A stretch of DNA of 57,882 nt from Actinomycetota bacterium. GTDB lineage: Bacteria; Actinomycetota; Acidimicrobiia; Acidimicrobiales; Ilumatobacteraceae. Within the stretch, counting starts at the first letter, position 1. The number at the start of each line of letters is the position of its first letter. Positions 35,087 through 44,723 of this stretch are shown here, piece after piece. Both the position numbers and the translations under genes were made by a program. Location: assembly GCA_009703055.1 (NCBI GenBank), contig WLGW01000003.1, forward strand, positions 1 through 57,882. Direction: 5' to 3'. The notes beneath the pieces are model-generated. The model worked only from the letters and a program-made list of their open reading frames with translations. It had not been told where the DNA came from and ran no database searches.

Positions 35087-35656
35087 ATGACCCGAGTGGT
35101 AAATCACCAAGTTGACCTCCCCGAAGTAACCGCGACATCACGTCGTCGTCTTCTCACCTCACTTCTTGCTGGTGGTGCTGCAGTTGTTGCAGCGCCATTG
35201 CTTGCAGGTCGTGCATCTGCAGAAGAGATCGTGAATGCTCCTCGTGATCCGAAGGACTTCCCCACTCTGAATGAGGCTCTGAAGCGTGAGCGCCAAATGG
35301 CTGCCACCTACAAAGCAGCCGCAGCAAAAGCCACAGGCGACGAAAAGTTTGCACTGACCCTCTTGCTCGATCACCACGATGCCTACGTTGACTCCATCAA
35401 GGCCTACCTCGGCACCAATGCAGTCGATACCACTGAGGCTCCACTTGCCTCACCATCTGGCTCGTTCGCATCAATCGCACCCCAGATGGCAGCACTCGAG
35501 AATGAAACACTCGCTGCGCACACCACACGCTTGGGCACATTGGTAGGCATTGACGCCGCCAAGTTGATTGCATCCATCATCACTGTTGAAGCCCGTCATG
35601 CTGCAGCGTTGTCGCTGCTCGGTGGCGCTAGTCCCCTTGCCGCTGCTGGCGCCTGA
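35087..35656 (+). CDS. Tat-exported ferritin-like protein
   Basis: 189 residues from ATG 35087, with GTG 35096 as alternative (AAAGGA upstream fits it better). An N-terminal Tat signal, TSRRRLLTSLLAGGAAVVAA, is followed by a cleavage-like AGRASAEE. The rest is a four-helix ferritin-like domain: helix 1 LNEALKRERQMAATYKAA, helix 2 LLLDHHDAYVDSIKAYLG, helix 3 MAALENETLAAHTTRLG, helix 4 IASIITVEARHAAALSLL. Glu and His positions (RER, DHH, ENE, ExxH) could hold two metals. No start within the tail of the kinase gene. Confidence 0.82.
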   Translation: MTRVVNHQVDLPEVTATSRRRLLTSLLAGGAAVVAAPLLAGRASAEEIVNAPRDPKDFPTLNEALKRERQMAATYKAAAAKATGDEKFALTLLLDHHDAYVDSIKAYLGTNAVDTTEAPLASPSGSFASIAPQMAALENETLAAHTTRLGTLVGIDAAKLIASIITVEARHAAALSLLGGASPLAAAGA

Positions 35657-35673
35657 TTCGAAGGAACATCACA

Positions 35674-36450
35674 ATGACTACTGAAAACACCTCAAAGATC
35701 AGCCGCCGCTCCATGCTTCGCACCAGTGGTGCGTTAGTTGCTGGTAGCGCTGTTCTCGCAGCATGCGGCTCTGAGCACCATTCCATTGCTCGCATCGGTC
35801 AAACACCTGCAATTGAAAAGCTCCCTGATGTCAAAGTGACTGATGCTGCTCTTCTTCGCACCGCAATGTCGGTGGAAAAAATGGTGGCAGACATGTTGTC
35901 CGACGAGCGCGTGACCTCATTGGCTGACGCGAAAGCAAAGCCCATCATCAGCGCATTTGCTGCAGCTCACATTGCTGATCTCGCTGCTCTTTCTCCCATG
36001 GTCTCAGCACGCAATGCTGAACCGGTGAACGAAGCAAACCAGAAGCTCATGACCTCCTACGGCGAGAACGCACTTCGCTTGGTCGGAGAGGGCAAGAACC
36101 CCACAGATGTTCTCGCACTCACGCATGCACTTGAGTCACTCGTTGCAGCCACGTACCAGTACTTCGTTTCTCTCACCACAGAGCCAGCTCTTCGCGGCGA
36201 GATGATGCGCATGGGTGCGAAGTCGGCACGACGCGCTGCTGTTTCCGCACAGTTGTTTAATGGCGGCATCAAGGCACTCAGCGATCAGCTCAACGAAGAT
36301 GGCACTGTTGTGACCGGAACAATCGCAACCTTCCCTTCAGCATTTGGTCCACTCAATGCAGTGCAGGTCACTCTCGGACCAGAAGTCCCAGAGGCTCCAC
36401 GCGCGACTGTCTCGATGGACACGCCAAGCCTCAACAGCATCATTTACTGA
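35674..36450 (+). CDS. Tat lipoprotein, ferritin-like paralogue
   Basis: 258 residues. N-terminal Tat motif ISRRSMLRTSGALVAGSAVL with a lipobox LAAC (Cys near 31), so it is probably a lipid-anchored exported protein. The mature part resembles the upstream ferritin-like protein: helices with SVEKMVADML, AAHIADLAALSPM, ALESLVAATYQYFV and GAKSARRAAVSAQLF. In the last helix the ExxH of the partner is SxxR, so a metal ligand pair is lost. C-terminal tail is extended and Pro-rich. A good AAGGA lies upstream of the ATG. The two genes form a pair. Confidence 0.8.
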   Translation: MTTENTSKISRRSMLRTSGALVAGSAVLAACGSEHHSIARIGQTPAIEKLPDVKVTDAALLRTAMSVEKMVADMLSDERVTSLADAKAKPIISAFAAAHIADLAALSPMVSARNAEPVNEANQKLMTSYGENALRLVGEGKNPTDVLALTHALESLVAATYQYFVSLTTEPALRGEMMRMGAKSARRAAVSAQLFNGGIKALSDQLNEDGTVVTGTIATFPSAFGPLNAVQVTLGPEVPEAPRATVSMDTPSLNSIIY

Positions 36451-36503
36451 TCTGTCCTACTTCTTCGGTAGCAATTCTGATTACCTTTCGTTTGCGCTGT
36501 CCG

Positions 36504-36509
36504 TACACT
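36504..36509 (+). promoter_or_regulatory. Candidate rnpB -10 box
   Basis: TACACT, a TANNNT hexamer, ends 10-11 bases before the expected 5' end of the RNase P RNA. A matching -35 is weak (TTACCT at 36481-36486, 17-bp spacing). The gap 36451-36519 contains nothing else that I can support. Confidence 0.4.
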
Positions 36510-36519
36510 CGTTAACGAC

Positions 36520-36862
<343 letters not shown>

Positions 36863-36871
36863 GTCGCCCCC

Positions 36872-36892
36872 CACCCTTCATTACAGAAGGTG
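36872..36892. terminator. Hairpin between rnpB and the phosphatase gene
   Basis: Arms CACCCTTC and GAAGGTG with one bulged base and loop ATTACA, 10 nt after the P1 strand of rnpB and overlapping the stop of the convergent gene. Terminator candidate for rnpB. No T tract. Confidence 0.4.
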
Positions 36893-37459
36893 TGCTGTCT
36901 CGTTCATTCCAGACAACGATGGTCCACGTGCGCCGTGTGAGACGCGACAAATGGATGCCCGGTCGAGATGACAACGCCATGTCACTTCAGGCCCCACACC
37001 TAACGCCCACGTGATTGCGCTCTTGATCGGAGACACATGACTCACCACCACGATGTCGCGTTCTTTTGATTCGGCGAAGAGTTCTTCAAGCGCCGGCCTC
37101 ACACGCACGTCAAGTTCCACCAGGGTTTCGCCATTCGGCGGACGGAAATGTGGGTCTTGTCGCCATTGCGCCCATTGCTGTTGGTCAACATCGCGCAGCG
37201 CAACGCCATCCCAATCGCCGTAGTTCAGTTCAATGAATCGCTCGTCAACTTCCACCTCATCAGAGATAGCTGCTGCTGTTTGCTGAGCACGCTGCAACGG
37301 GCTCGACACCACACGTGCATTCGGATATTGCGAGCGAATGTGCACTCCGCAACGCATCGCTTGTGCCACACCCTCATTATCAAGCGGTAAATCAATATGG
37401 CCTTGTAGTCGGGCTTGCGCATTCGCAGATGTCTGACCATGGCGAAGAAGAATCAGCAC
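36881..37459 (-). CDS. Histidine phosphatase family protein
   Basis: 192 residues of the phosphoglycerate mutase-like superfamily. The catalytic motif LILLRHGQTSANAQARLQGH holds the phospho-histidine (His7) and the RHG signature. Later motifs are VSSPLQRAQQTAAAI, the acid residue in ELNYGDWDG and the second His in VVVSHVSPIKSAI. Probably a phosphatase such as a CobC-like or glucosyl-3-phosphoglycerate phosphatase; the substrate is unclear. GTG start shares one base with the stop of the upstream gene. Confidence 0.88.
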   Translation of the reverse strand: MLILLRHGQTSANAQARLQGHIDLPLDNEGVAQAMRCGVHIRSQYPNARVVSSPLQRAQQTAAAISDEVEVDERFIELNYGDWDGVALRDVDQQQWAQWRQDPHFRPPNGETLVELDVRVRPALEELFAESKERDIVVVSHVSPIKSAITWALGVGPEVTWRCHLDRASICRVSHGARGPSLSGMNETAHLL

Positions 37460-37953
37460 TACCCGACCTCCCCTTGCGTTGCCCCCACAAGACGACCAGT
37501 GCGAATAAAGCGTTGACGCGCATCAGGCGAAGACAATGAGTTTGTCTTCCATACCCACGCAAGCATCAGTGCACCGGCGATCTCCAAAGCGATGTTGAGA
37601 CCCCATCGGTCAAAACTCGGCAACGGCCTGTCATCGAACGAGATTCCTGTGAGAGGCCACCAGAAGTTTTTGGTGTTGTTAAACGCGCCATCAAACACAA
37701 GATGCATGAACATGCCGATGGGCAATGCCAACCACCGACGCCGCCCCACGGAACCACGCCGGGCGACAGCCATCACGATGACTAACGCAACAATCGGAGC
37801 GATGATCGAATGCATCGCCCATGCCCCACCAGAGGCAATATCAACGATGTCAGGAAGCAAAGCGCCGAGCGCAAGAACGCGATAATCAAATTGGTCGTCA
37901 CGAAAGACAAACCACACCGCCAGAAACGACGTACCGACAAACCACAAAAGCAT
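37459..37953 (-). CDS. Integral membrane protein, metal-dependent hydrolase-like
   Basis: 164 residues, about four membrane spans. Conserved polar residues within them (GALLPDIVD, MHSIIAPIVAL and LPIGMFMHLVFDGAF) look like the Asp/His metal site of the YdjM/DUF457 membrane hydrolase group. Function unknown. It lies 20 bp after the class A PBP gene on the same strand and its stop overlaps the phosphatase start, so the three genes could be one unit. Confidence 0.75.
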   Translation of the reverse strand: MLLWFVGTSFLAVWFVFRDDQFDYRVLALGALLPDIVDIASGGAWAMHSIIAPIVALVIVMAVARRGSVGRRRWLALPIGMFMHLVFDGAFNNTKNFWWPLTGISFDDRPLPSFDRWGLNIALEIAGALMLAWVWKTNSLSSPDARQRFIRTGRLVGATQGEVG

Positions 37954-37973
37954 TGCTGTAAGGCTAGGGAGTC

Positions 37974-40349
37974 CTACCCCGCGCGCACGGATGCTGGCAA
38001 GCCCTTTGCGCAGCTGTACACAAACGTGCGCAATGGATCCACACCCACGATGGGGGTCAAGGGGTTGAGATCTGTTGGTGCGATGGTCGTGCCAGGGTCA
38101 ACCACTCTCACAATCGGGCCTTTAAACACCGTGGTGGTCGGCGCAATGACTGGAGCACCAGGAATCGTTGTCACGGTCGGAGGCGCAACCGTGACAGGCA
38201 CCGGCACTGTGGTTGTTGTTGTTCCCGGCACCACTGTGGTCACTGGACCCGTTGCGGTTCGCGGCAATTTGCCCGACACCAACTCTGCGATGCAATCAAG
38301 ACCAGGCAGATACAAACGCATCGGATTACGTGTGGGCTTTGGCGGAGCATCCCAGTCAACGTTGGGCAGATCTTTGTGAGCTGCATCCATAAAGGCTTTC
38401 CAAATTCTCACTGGATATGTGTTGCCCGTTACTCGCGCAACACCATCAGCTCTGAACTCAGGAATATTGACCATCGGTGTGTACCCCTTCGGGTCGCCCA
38501 CCCACACTGCTGTTGTCAACTGCTTTGTGAATCCAACAAACCATGCATTGGTGTTTTCATCCTGCGTACCGGTCTTGCCCGCCGAAGGACGATTGTTCGC
38601 CAATGGACTCCGACGAGCAGTTCCTAACGTCATTGTCTTTTTCAGAATGTCGACTTCAGCATCAGCCACTTCTTTTGAGATCACCTGTTGTGGAGCCAGC
38701 TGATGTTGATATAACACTCCACTTGGGCCTTCTACTTTTTCGATGAAGTACGGCTCGTGGTGAATTCCGCCGTTCGCCACAGTCTGTGCACCTGATGCAA
38801 TGTCAAATGGGCTGAATTCATTTGCACCTGTTGAGAAACTTGCATACGGCTGAATCTTGTAGTTCTCTCGTGTGAGATAACTCGATGATGCGACTCGGTA
38901 CATCGTGTTCACCACACGATTCAGACCGACTATCTGAGCCAACCGTGCATATGCGCAGTTGATGGACAAATACGTCTGTGCTTCAAGCGTTGCAACGGGA
39001 TTACTAACTCCCTTGGTGATCTTGAAAGGCTCTTCAGGAAGACCAGGGTTCGGCAATGTGCATGGCAATGTGCCGTCAATAATGTCGCTTGCTTGCACGC
39101 CTGCTTCGAGTGCGGCCGTGAGAACAAACATCTTGATTGTTGAACCCGTTTGACGACGGCGTAGTGCAAGGTTCACTTCTGTACGTCCCGCAACAAAACC
39201 GGGGCCACCAACGAGGGCACGTAATGCGCCGGTAGCAGTATCAACCGACACCATGGAGGATTGGATACCTGTTTTATTGGTAGGCAAGTTCTTCTTCGCT
39301 GCTGCTTCTGCCTGTGCTTGCGCCTTCGCATCGAGTGTTGTCGTCACAGTGATGCCACCGCGATACAGCATGTTGAATCGTTCTTGATACGTGGCACCAA
39401 GAATCGTCGACTTGTTCAGCAGATAGTCACGCACCATCTCTGTGAAATACGTGCGGTTCGTTCCCTGCTGGGGCACCTCGCGCTTTGTCTCTGGCACTTG
39501 GAAGCCTGTCTCCGCCTGTAAGGATGCGCCCTCTTCCTTCGTCACCAGGTTCACCTGCACCAATCGGTCAATCACTTGGTTGAAGCGACGCTTTGATGCC
39601 ACGGGGCGGTTGATGGGGTCATACGACGACGGCGCTTGTACGAGTCCGACAAGGAATGCTGCTTCTGCGATCGAAAGGTCTGCCACTTTCTTGCCGAAGT
39701 AGACCTCAGCAGCAGCTTGAATGCCATACGCGTTGTTGCCAAAGAACACCGTGTTGAGATATCTCTCCACAATCAGTTTCTTGGGGGTCGTCTTTTCCAG
39801 CATTACGGCGTAGCGCGCCTGCAGAATTTTGTAGCGCCCGTCTCGCGGAAGTCCGGCGAGGTATTCGTTCTTCACCACTTGTTGCGTGATGGTGGATGCA
39901 CCTTGTCGACCACTTGAATACTGAAAGTTTGACAATGTGGCGCGCACCAACGCACGGAGGTTCACACCTTTGTGCTTTTCAAAGCTGCTGTCTTCCACTG
40001 CCAGCAATGTGGCCACCACGTGTTCAGGCACCTGGTCAATCGCAATGGGTTGGCTGTTCTCGAATTCAAAGACGCCCACTTGTTGACCAGCGGAGTCGAG
40101 CATCTTGGTGCGGTTCGAGAGTCCGATAAACCCAGGCAACTTCACAGGGGTTTCTTCGTGGGCGTTGGCCATCTTCCACACATGAGGAGCCGCACCTACG
40201 ATTCCGGCTGTCATCAGCAAGGCCCCGGCGAGCAGTGTGATACCCAGTCGCATTGCCCAATGGGCTCTTTTCTTGCGGGATGAGTCATTCACAGCAATTT
40301 CCACCGTACTTGCCACCGCTATTGGCCCTGCGTCACCACTTCCCAACAT
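37974..40349 (-). CDS. Class A penicillin-binding protein (PBP1-type)
   Basis: Bifunctional glycan polymerase and transpeptidase. 791 residues. One membrane span (about 34-52). The transglycosylase domain has VEDSSFEKHKGVN (Glu119), GRQGASTITQQVVKN and KILQARYAVMLEKTTPK (last part only). The transpeptidase domain has TGSTIK (Ser403, Lys406), SIN (462-464) and AGKTGTQDENTNAWFVGFT near 607. The C-terminal 100 residues are Thr/Val/Pro-rich. ATG at 40349 leaves 22 bp to the divergent gene; a GTG at 40292 (VNDSSRKKRAHWAMRLG) is an alternative start. Likely elongation or repair PBP. Confidence 0.95.
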   Translation of the reverse strand: MLGSGDAGPIAVASTVEIAVNDSSRKKRAHWAMRLGITLLAGALLMTAGIVGAAPHVWKMANAHEETPVKLPGFIGLSNRTKMLDSAGQQVGVFEFENSQPIAIDQVPEHVVATLLAVEDSSFEKHKGVNLRALVRATLSNFQYSSGRQGASTITQQVVKNEYLAGLPRDGRYKILQARYAVMLEKTTPKKLIVERYLNTVFFGNNAYGIQAAAEVYFGKKVADLSIAEAAFLVGLVQAPSSYDPINRPVASKRRFNQVIDRLVQVNLVTKEEGASLQAETGFQVPETKREVPQQGTNRTYFTEMVRDYLLNKSTILGATYQERFNMLYRGGITVTTTLDAKAQAQAEAAAKKNLPTNKTGIQSSMVSVDTATGALRALVGGPGFVAGRTEVNLALRRRQTGSTIKMFVLTAALEAGVQASDIIDGTLPCTLPNPGLPEEPFKITKGVSNPVATLEAQTYLSINCAYARLAQIVGLNRVVNTMYRVASSSYLTRENYKIQPYASFSTGANEFSPFDIASGAQTVANGGIHHEPYFIEKVEGPSGVLYQHQLAPQQVISKEVADAEVDILKKTMTLGTARRSPLANNRPSAGKTGTQDENTNAWFVGFTKQLTTAVWVGDPKGYTPMVNIPEFRADGVARVTGNTYPVRIWKAFMDAAHKDLPNVDWDAPPKPTRNPMRLYLPGLDCIAELVSGKLPRTATGPVTTVVPGTTTTTVPVPVTVAPPTVTTIPGAPVIAPTTTVFKGPIVRVVDPGTTIAPTDLNPLTPIVGVDPLRTFVYSCAKGLPASVRAG

Positions 40350-40371
40350 GACCCATTGGTACGGTTGCCTT

Positions 40372-41316
40372 ATGTCGCAATTCCCTCATCGCCCATTCCG
40401 TTTCGGTGTCCAAGTCAATAAAGAAGCAACCGCAAAAGGCTGGGCAGAACTTGCCCGTCGCGCAGAAGGCGCCGGATACGACGTTCTCACAATGCCGGAT
40501 CACTTCACTGATCAGTTAGCTCCGATGCCAGCGCTCATGGCTGCTGCTTCTGTCACCACCACCTTGCGCGTTGGTGCATTGGTGTTTGACAACGACTACA
40601 AGCATCCGCTCATCATGGCGAAGGAACTTGCAACTCTTGATGTTCTTTCTGATGGTCGTACCGAAATCGGCATGGGTGCCGGTTGGATGATTAGCGACTA
40701 CGACCAATCGGGAATTCCCTACGACTCTCCGAAGGTACGCATCGATCGCTTCATCGAAGGCATGGCCATCATTCGTGGAGCAATGGCAGAAGGTCCATTC
40801 TCGTTCCAAGGCGAGCACTACACGATTACCAATTACGACGGTCACCCAAAGCCGGTGCAGAAGCCACTGCCTCCAGTTCTCATCGGTGGTGGCGGTAAGC
40901 GCGTCCTCAGTTATGCAGCGCGCGAGGCCGACATCATTGGCATCAACGGCACACTCACCGCTGGCGTTGTTGGCCCAGAAGCATTGTCGACAATGACTGC
41001 AGAGTCGGTTGATGAGAAGGTTGCCATCGTTGCTGCTGCTGGAGCACACCGACTCAATAACATCGAGATGAACATTCGCACCTTCTTTGTCAAGGTCACT
41101 GACGACCGCGCAAAAACTGTTGAAGGCATCTCATCGATGTTTGGCGTGTCGAAAGAAATGATCGACGCGTCACCATTCGCTCTCATCGGTTCGGTGGATT
41201 CATGCATCGAGCAACTGCTTGAGCGTCGTGAACGCTGGGGCTTTAGTTACACCATCGTGGGTGGCGAAAACATCGATGAGTGCGCGCCCATCGTTGCAGC
41301 GCTTCGCGGCAAGTAA
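40372..41316 (+). CDS. Luciferase-like F420-dependent oxidoreductase
   Basis: 314 residues from ATG 40372 (MSQFPHRPFRFGVQVNKEA); the frame continues upstream but would overlap the PBP gene. TIM-barrel motifs of the bacterial luciferase family: GVQVNKEATAKGWAELARR, TMPDHFTDQLAP, TTLRVGALVFDNDYKHP, ELATLDVLSDGRTEIGMGAG and HPKPVQKPLPPVLIGGGGKRV (core PVLIGGGGKR). Probably an F420-dependent subgroup; substrate unknown. Its stop TAA is immediately followed by the stop of the convergent gene with no spacer. Confidence 0.87.
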   Translation: MSQFPHRPFRFGVQVNKEATAKGWAELARRAEGAGYDVLTMPDHFTDQLAPMPALMAAASVTTTLRVGALVFDNDYKHPLIMAKELATLDVLSDGRTEIGMGAGWMISDYDQSGIPYDSPKVRIDRFIEGMAIIRGAMAEGPFSFQGEHYTITNYDGHPKPVQKPLPPVLIGGGGKRVLSYAAREADIIGINGTLTAGVVGPEALSTMTAESVDEKVAIVAAAGAHRLNNIEMNIRTFFVKVTDDRAKTVEGISSMFGVSKEMIDASPFALIGSVDSCIEQLLERRERWGFSYTIVGGENIDECAPIVAALRGK

Positions 41317-43014
41317 CTAGAACAAGCCCACAACACGGCCGTCGGGGCCGATATCGATATTGATTGCTGCAGGGTGTGCACCCAGTCCCGGCATCGTGCG
41401 CATGTCGCCACAAATCGGATACACAAAGCCAGCCCCCACAGAGGCGCGGACTTCGCGCACCGACAATGTGTGCCCAGTCGGAGCACCCTTGAGAGATGCA
41501 TCACCACTGATACTCAGATGGGTCTTTGCGACACAGATGGGCAACACGCCAAAACCATTTGCCTCATACATCGCCAGTTGGCGATTCGCTTCGGCGCTGT
41601 ACTCCACTTTCGCTGCACCATAGATAGTGGTCGCAATCTTTTCGATCTTTTCCTTCAATGAGGCGTCATCGGGATACAACAATGCAAAGTTGCTGGGTTC
41701 TTCGCACGCCTCAATCACTGCATTCGCAAGATCGACAGCCCCTGCACCGCCATCAGAGAAGTGCGAACATACGGCAACACGAGCTCCAACTGATTCTGCT
41801 ATCTCACGAATCACTTCGTGTTCTGAAGCAAAGTCCCCTGGGAATGCATTAATCGCAACAACAGGAGACACGCCATGTGCCTTTACGTTCTCGATTTGCT
41901 TGACCAAGTTGGCGGCACCAGCACGAACATCATCCGGATTCTCTTTCAACATGTCCGGCGGCAATGGCTTGCCAGCAACCACTCTGTATTGGCCAGAATG
42001 AGCTTTCAGTGCGCGCACCGTGGCAACAAGAACGGCGGCATCGGGCGTCATACCCGATACTCGACACTTGATATTGAAGAAACGTTCAGCACCCATGTCC
42101 GCACCAAAGCCTGCTTCAGTAATCAAGTAGTCACAGAGATGAATACCTAACTTGTCAGCTATCACCGAAGAGTTGCCCGTGGCAATATTGCCAAAGGGAC
42201 CTGCATGGATGACCGCGGGAGTGTTCTCCAAGGTTTGCATCAAGTTCGGCTTCACGGCATCACGCAAGATGACAGCCATCGCGCCCGCACAACCAATCTG
42301 TTCAGCTGTCACAGCTACATCATCATTGGTGTACCCCACCACAATGCGACCAAGCCGGGCGCGAAGATCGTTCGCGTCATTAGCAAGCGCCAAAATAGCC
42401 ATGACCTCAGATGCGGCTGTGATGTCAAAACCAGACTGACGGACAACACCGTCCTCATTGCCTCCCATACCAATCACCATGTTGCGCAAGGCACGGTCAT
42501 TCACATCTAAAACACGACGCCATGTGATTTTCTTCAGAGCAAGACCCAGTGCATTGCCGTGATGTAAATGGTTATCCACCATTGCAGCCAACAAGTTGTG
42601 CGCTGCGGTCACTGCATGAAAGTCACCAGTGAGATGAAGGTTTAAGTTCTCCATCGGCACCACTTGGCTGTATCCGCCACCGGCAGCTCCACCCTTAATT
42701 CCAAATGTGGGGCCCATTGAAGGTTGGCGCAACGCAAGAAGTCCACGTTTGCCTACATGCTTCATTGCCTGTGCAAGCCCAACAGAAGTTGTGGTCTTCC
42801 CCTCTCCCAAGGGGGTCGGCGTAATCGCCGTGACCACGACGTATTTCCCTTTGGGCTGAGAAGTGATGTCTCCCACTGCATCGAGGTCAATCTTTGCCAC
42901 GTTGCGGCCGTACATCTCTAGGTGGTCTGGCAATAAACCCATCTGAGCCGCAATGTCGGCGATTGGTAGAAGGTGTGCCGCTTGCGCGATATCAAGATCT
43001 GAAGGAAAAGCCAC
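41317..43014 (-). CDS. fhs: Formate-tetrahydrofolate ligase
   Basis: Makes 10-formyl-THF from formate and ATP. 565 residues, full length. N-terminal DLDIAQAAHLLPIADIA, the ATP site TPTPLGEGKTTTSVGLAQAM, GIKGGAAGGGYSQVVPMENLN (core KGGAAGGGYSQVVPM), and C-terminal GICVAKTHLSISGD-like PICVAKTHLSIS and GFVYPICGDMRTMPGLG (core PICGDMRTMPG). GTG start at 43014; no clear Shine-Dalgarno. It is divergent from the LldD-like gene, and a 12-bp dyad CACGG-AG-CCGTG lies between (43029-43040). Confidence 0.97.
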   Translation of the reverse strand: MAFPSDLDIAQAAHLLPIADIAAQMGLLPDHLEMYGRNVAKIDLDAVGDITSQPKGKYVVVTAITPTPLGEGKTTTSVGLAQAMKHVGKRGLLALRQPSMGPTFGIKGGAAGGGYSQVVPMENLNLHLTGDFHAVTAAHNLLAAMVDNHLHHGNALGLALKKITWRRVLDVNDRALRNMVIGMGGNEDGVVRQSGFDITAASEVMAILALANDANDLRARLGRIVVGYTNDDVAVTAEQIGCAGAMAVILRDAVKPNLMQTLENTPAVIHAGPFGNIATGNSSVIADKLGIHLCDYLITEAGFGADMGAERFFNIKCRVSGMTPDAAVLVATVRALKAHSGQYRVVAGKPLPPDMLKENPDDVRAGAANLVKQIENVKAHGVSPVVAINAFPGDFASEHEVIREIAESVGARVAVCSHFSDGGAGAVDLANAVIEACEEPSNFALLYPDDASLKEKIEKIATTIYGAAKVEYSAEANRQLAMYEANGFGVLPICVAKTHLSISGDASLKGAPTGHTLSVREVRASVGAGFVYPICGDMRTMPGLGAHPAAINIDIGPDGRVVGLF

Positions 43015-43028
43015 GCTGTAGTTTCACG

Positions 43029-43040
43029 CACGGAGCCGTG
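43029..43040. promoter_or_regulatory. Short dyad between fhs and the LldD-like gene
   Basis: CACGG-AG-CCGTG in an 88-bp divergent gap, 15 bp before fhs and 63 bp before the other gene. Operator or chance; arms are only 5 bp. Confidence 0.3.
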
Positions 43041-43102
43041 TTTGACCAAAGCAGAGCACAACAGCCCGCATCATTAGTGTGAAGACAGCAAAGGGAGACA
43101 AC

Positions 43103-44326
43103 ATGGGATTACTTCGAACACTGCAATCAGTTGCAAGTTTCGCGCGTCCCACCCTGTCTGCTCGGAAGCGACGTTTTGACCGTGCTGCCAATATTGATGA
43201 CCTGCGGCTGATTGCCAAGCGCCGACTACCGGGCGGCATCTTTGACTACATCGATGGTGGCGCCGAAGACGAAGTCAGCCTGCACCGCAATCGAGACGCG
43301 TACCAACGCTATGAATTTGTGCCTCGCATTCTTCGCGACGTCTCAAACATTGATACCAGCACAACATTTCTGGGTCGAACACTTCCATCTCCCCTTATCT
43401 TTTCTCCCACTGGTTTCACACGCATCGCACATTCACAAGGCGAGCTTGCTGTTGCACGCGTCGCAGCTGCTCATCAGTTGCCGTATTGCCTCTCAACGTT
43501 GTCGACTCGATCAATCGAAGAAGTTGCTGCTGTCAGCAATGGTCCGAAATGGTTCCAGGTGTATGTATGGAAAGACCGCGCATTGGTCCACGACATGCTC
43601 ACTCGCGCGGAATCACTCGGCTACGAAGCCATCATGCTCACTGTTGATACAGCTGTTCTTGGTCGTCGCGAACGAGATGTCCGTCGCGGTTTCACTCTTC
43701 CGCCAAAACTCGGACCCGGAACACTGATTGATGGCATCACACATCCGTCATGGACATGGGACTTTGTGCGCCATGACCCCATCACCTTTGCCAATATCAG
43801 CGGTGCTGCTGGTCGAGCCGTCGGCACTGCCGTCACATTGTCCGACTTCATCTCTGAACAGTTCGACCCCGCGCTGTCGTGGGATGACATCGCATGGTTC
43901 CGCGAACGATGGAAAGGGCACATCATTCTCAAGGGCGTGCAATCAGTCGATGATGCTCAACTGGCGTTGACACATGGTGTCGATGCAATTGCGCTTTCCA
44001 ACCATGGCGGACGGCAACTCGATGGCGCCCCTGCACCGATCGACCTCATTGCGCCTGTTGTCCATGCCACACACGGTGCACTCCCCATTATTTGTGACGG
44101 TGGCATTCGTCGCGGTGGAGACATCGTGAAAGCACTCGCTCATGGTGCATCCGTCTGCACCATGGGTCGCTCGTATCTCTATGGCCTCGGTGCCGCTGGT
44201 GAAGCAGGGGTTGAGAGAGCCTTTTCCATGTTGGATTCAGAAATGCGACGCACCATGTCCCTCGCAGGTGTGCGTACCATTGCAGAAATCAGCCCATCTC
44301 TTGTCCGCACGGTCTCTCATCAATGA
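43103..44326 (+). CDS. FMN-dependent alpha-hydroxy-acid dehydrogenase (LldD-like)
   Basis: About 407 residues from ATG 43103 (MGLLRTLQSVASF), which has AAGGGAG eight bases upstream; a GTG at 43079 is rejected. Motifs: PGGIFDYIDGGAEDEVS, SPTGFTRIAHSQGELAVA, KWFQVYVWKDRAL, ILKGVQSVDDAQLALTHG with the FMN lysine, and SNHGGRQLDGAPAPIDL with the catalytic His and Arg, then DGGIRRGGDIVKALA. Members oxidise lactate, glycolate or mandelate. The stop overlaps the next gene by 4 bp. Confidence 0.93.
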   Translation: MGLLRTLQSVASFARPTLSARKRRFDRAANIDDLRLIAKRRLPGGIFDYIDGGAEDEVSLHRNRDAYQRYEFVPRILRDVSNIDTSTTFLGRTLPSPLIFSPTGFTRIAHSQGELAVARVAAAHQLPYCLSTLSTRSIEEVAAVSNGPKWFQVYVWKDRALVHDMLTRAESLGYEAIMLTVDTAVLGRRERDVRRGFTLPPKLGPGTLIDGITHPSWTWDFVRHDPITFANISGAAGRAVGTAVTLSDFISEQFDPALSWDDIAWFRERWKGHIILKGVQSVDDAQLALTHGVDAIALSNHGGRQLDGAPAPIDLIAPVVHATHGALPIICDGGIRRGGDIVKALAHGASVCTMGRSYLYGLGAAGEAGVERAFSMLDSEMRRTMSLAGVRTIAEISPSLVRTVSHQ

Positions 44327-44703
44327 ATTACTCATATGTCAACGGAGAACGCCGTCCGGTTGAAGTGCTCATCTTCCAGATGGATCCTGCAGTGGTCGAT
44401 GAATTCATCACAATTGACCATGAAGTGTGGACTTTGGGCGAAGCCCTCATGTCCAGTCTCAGCAGAATTCCTTTTCTGTCAAAAGAAGTGTGGCTCGACG
44501 ATTCAAAGCCTGGAGAAGTCACACTGGTATTTGTTTGGGACACCCAAGAAGAGTGGGATGCAGTCGGCGAGACCGCATTCCAGCAAGAGCTGCAAGCCCT
44601 CTTCGATTCACGGTTCCCACACCCCATCCAATTAGTTCGAGCCCTTCATGAAGAATCCCAGATGGGAATTCATCGCGTCACCCGTTTCGAACGAATCGAC
44701 TAA
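44323..44703 (+). CDS. TIGR03792-like small protein
   Basis: 126 residues. VEVLIFQMDPAVVDEFITID and HEVWTLGEALMSS, then FLSKEVWLDDSKPGEVTLVF and VWDTQEEWDAVG, resemble the small TIGR03792 family (dimeric alpha/beta barrel-like), which is of unknown function. Possibly an antibiotic-biosynthesis monooxygenase-like fold. It is translationally coupled to the LldD-like enzyme, so it may be an accessory of the same pathway. Family assignment from memory. Confidence 0.72.
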   Translation: MNYSYVNGERRPVEVLIFQMDPAVVDEFITIDHEVWTLGEALMSSLSRIPFLSKEVWLDDSKPGEVTLVFVWDTQEEWDAVGETAFQQELQALFDSRFPHPIQLVRALHEESQMGIHRVTRFERID

Positions 44704-44723
44704 CACTTCACTAACCTCGCACT

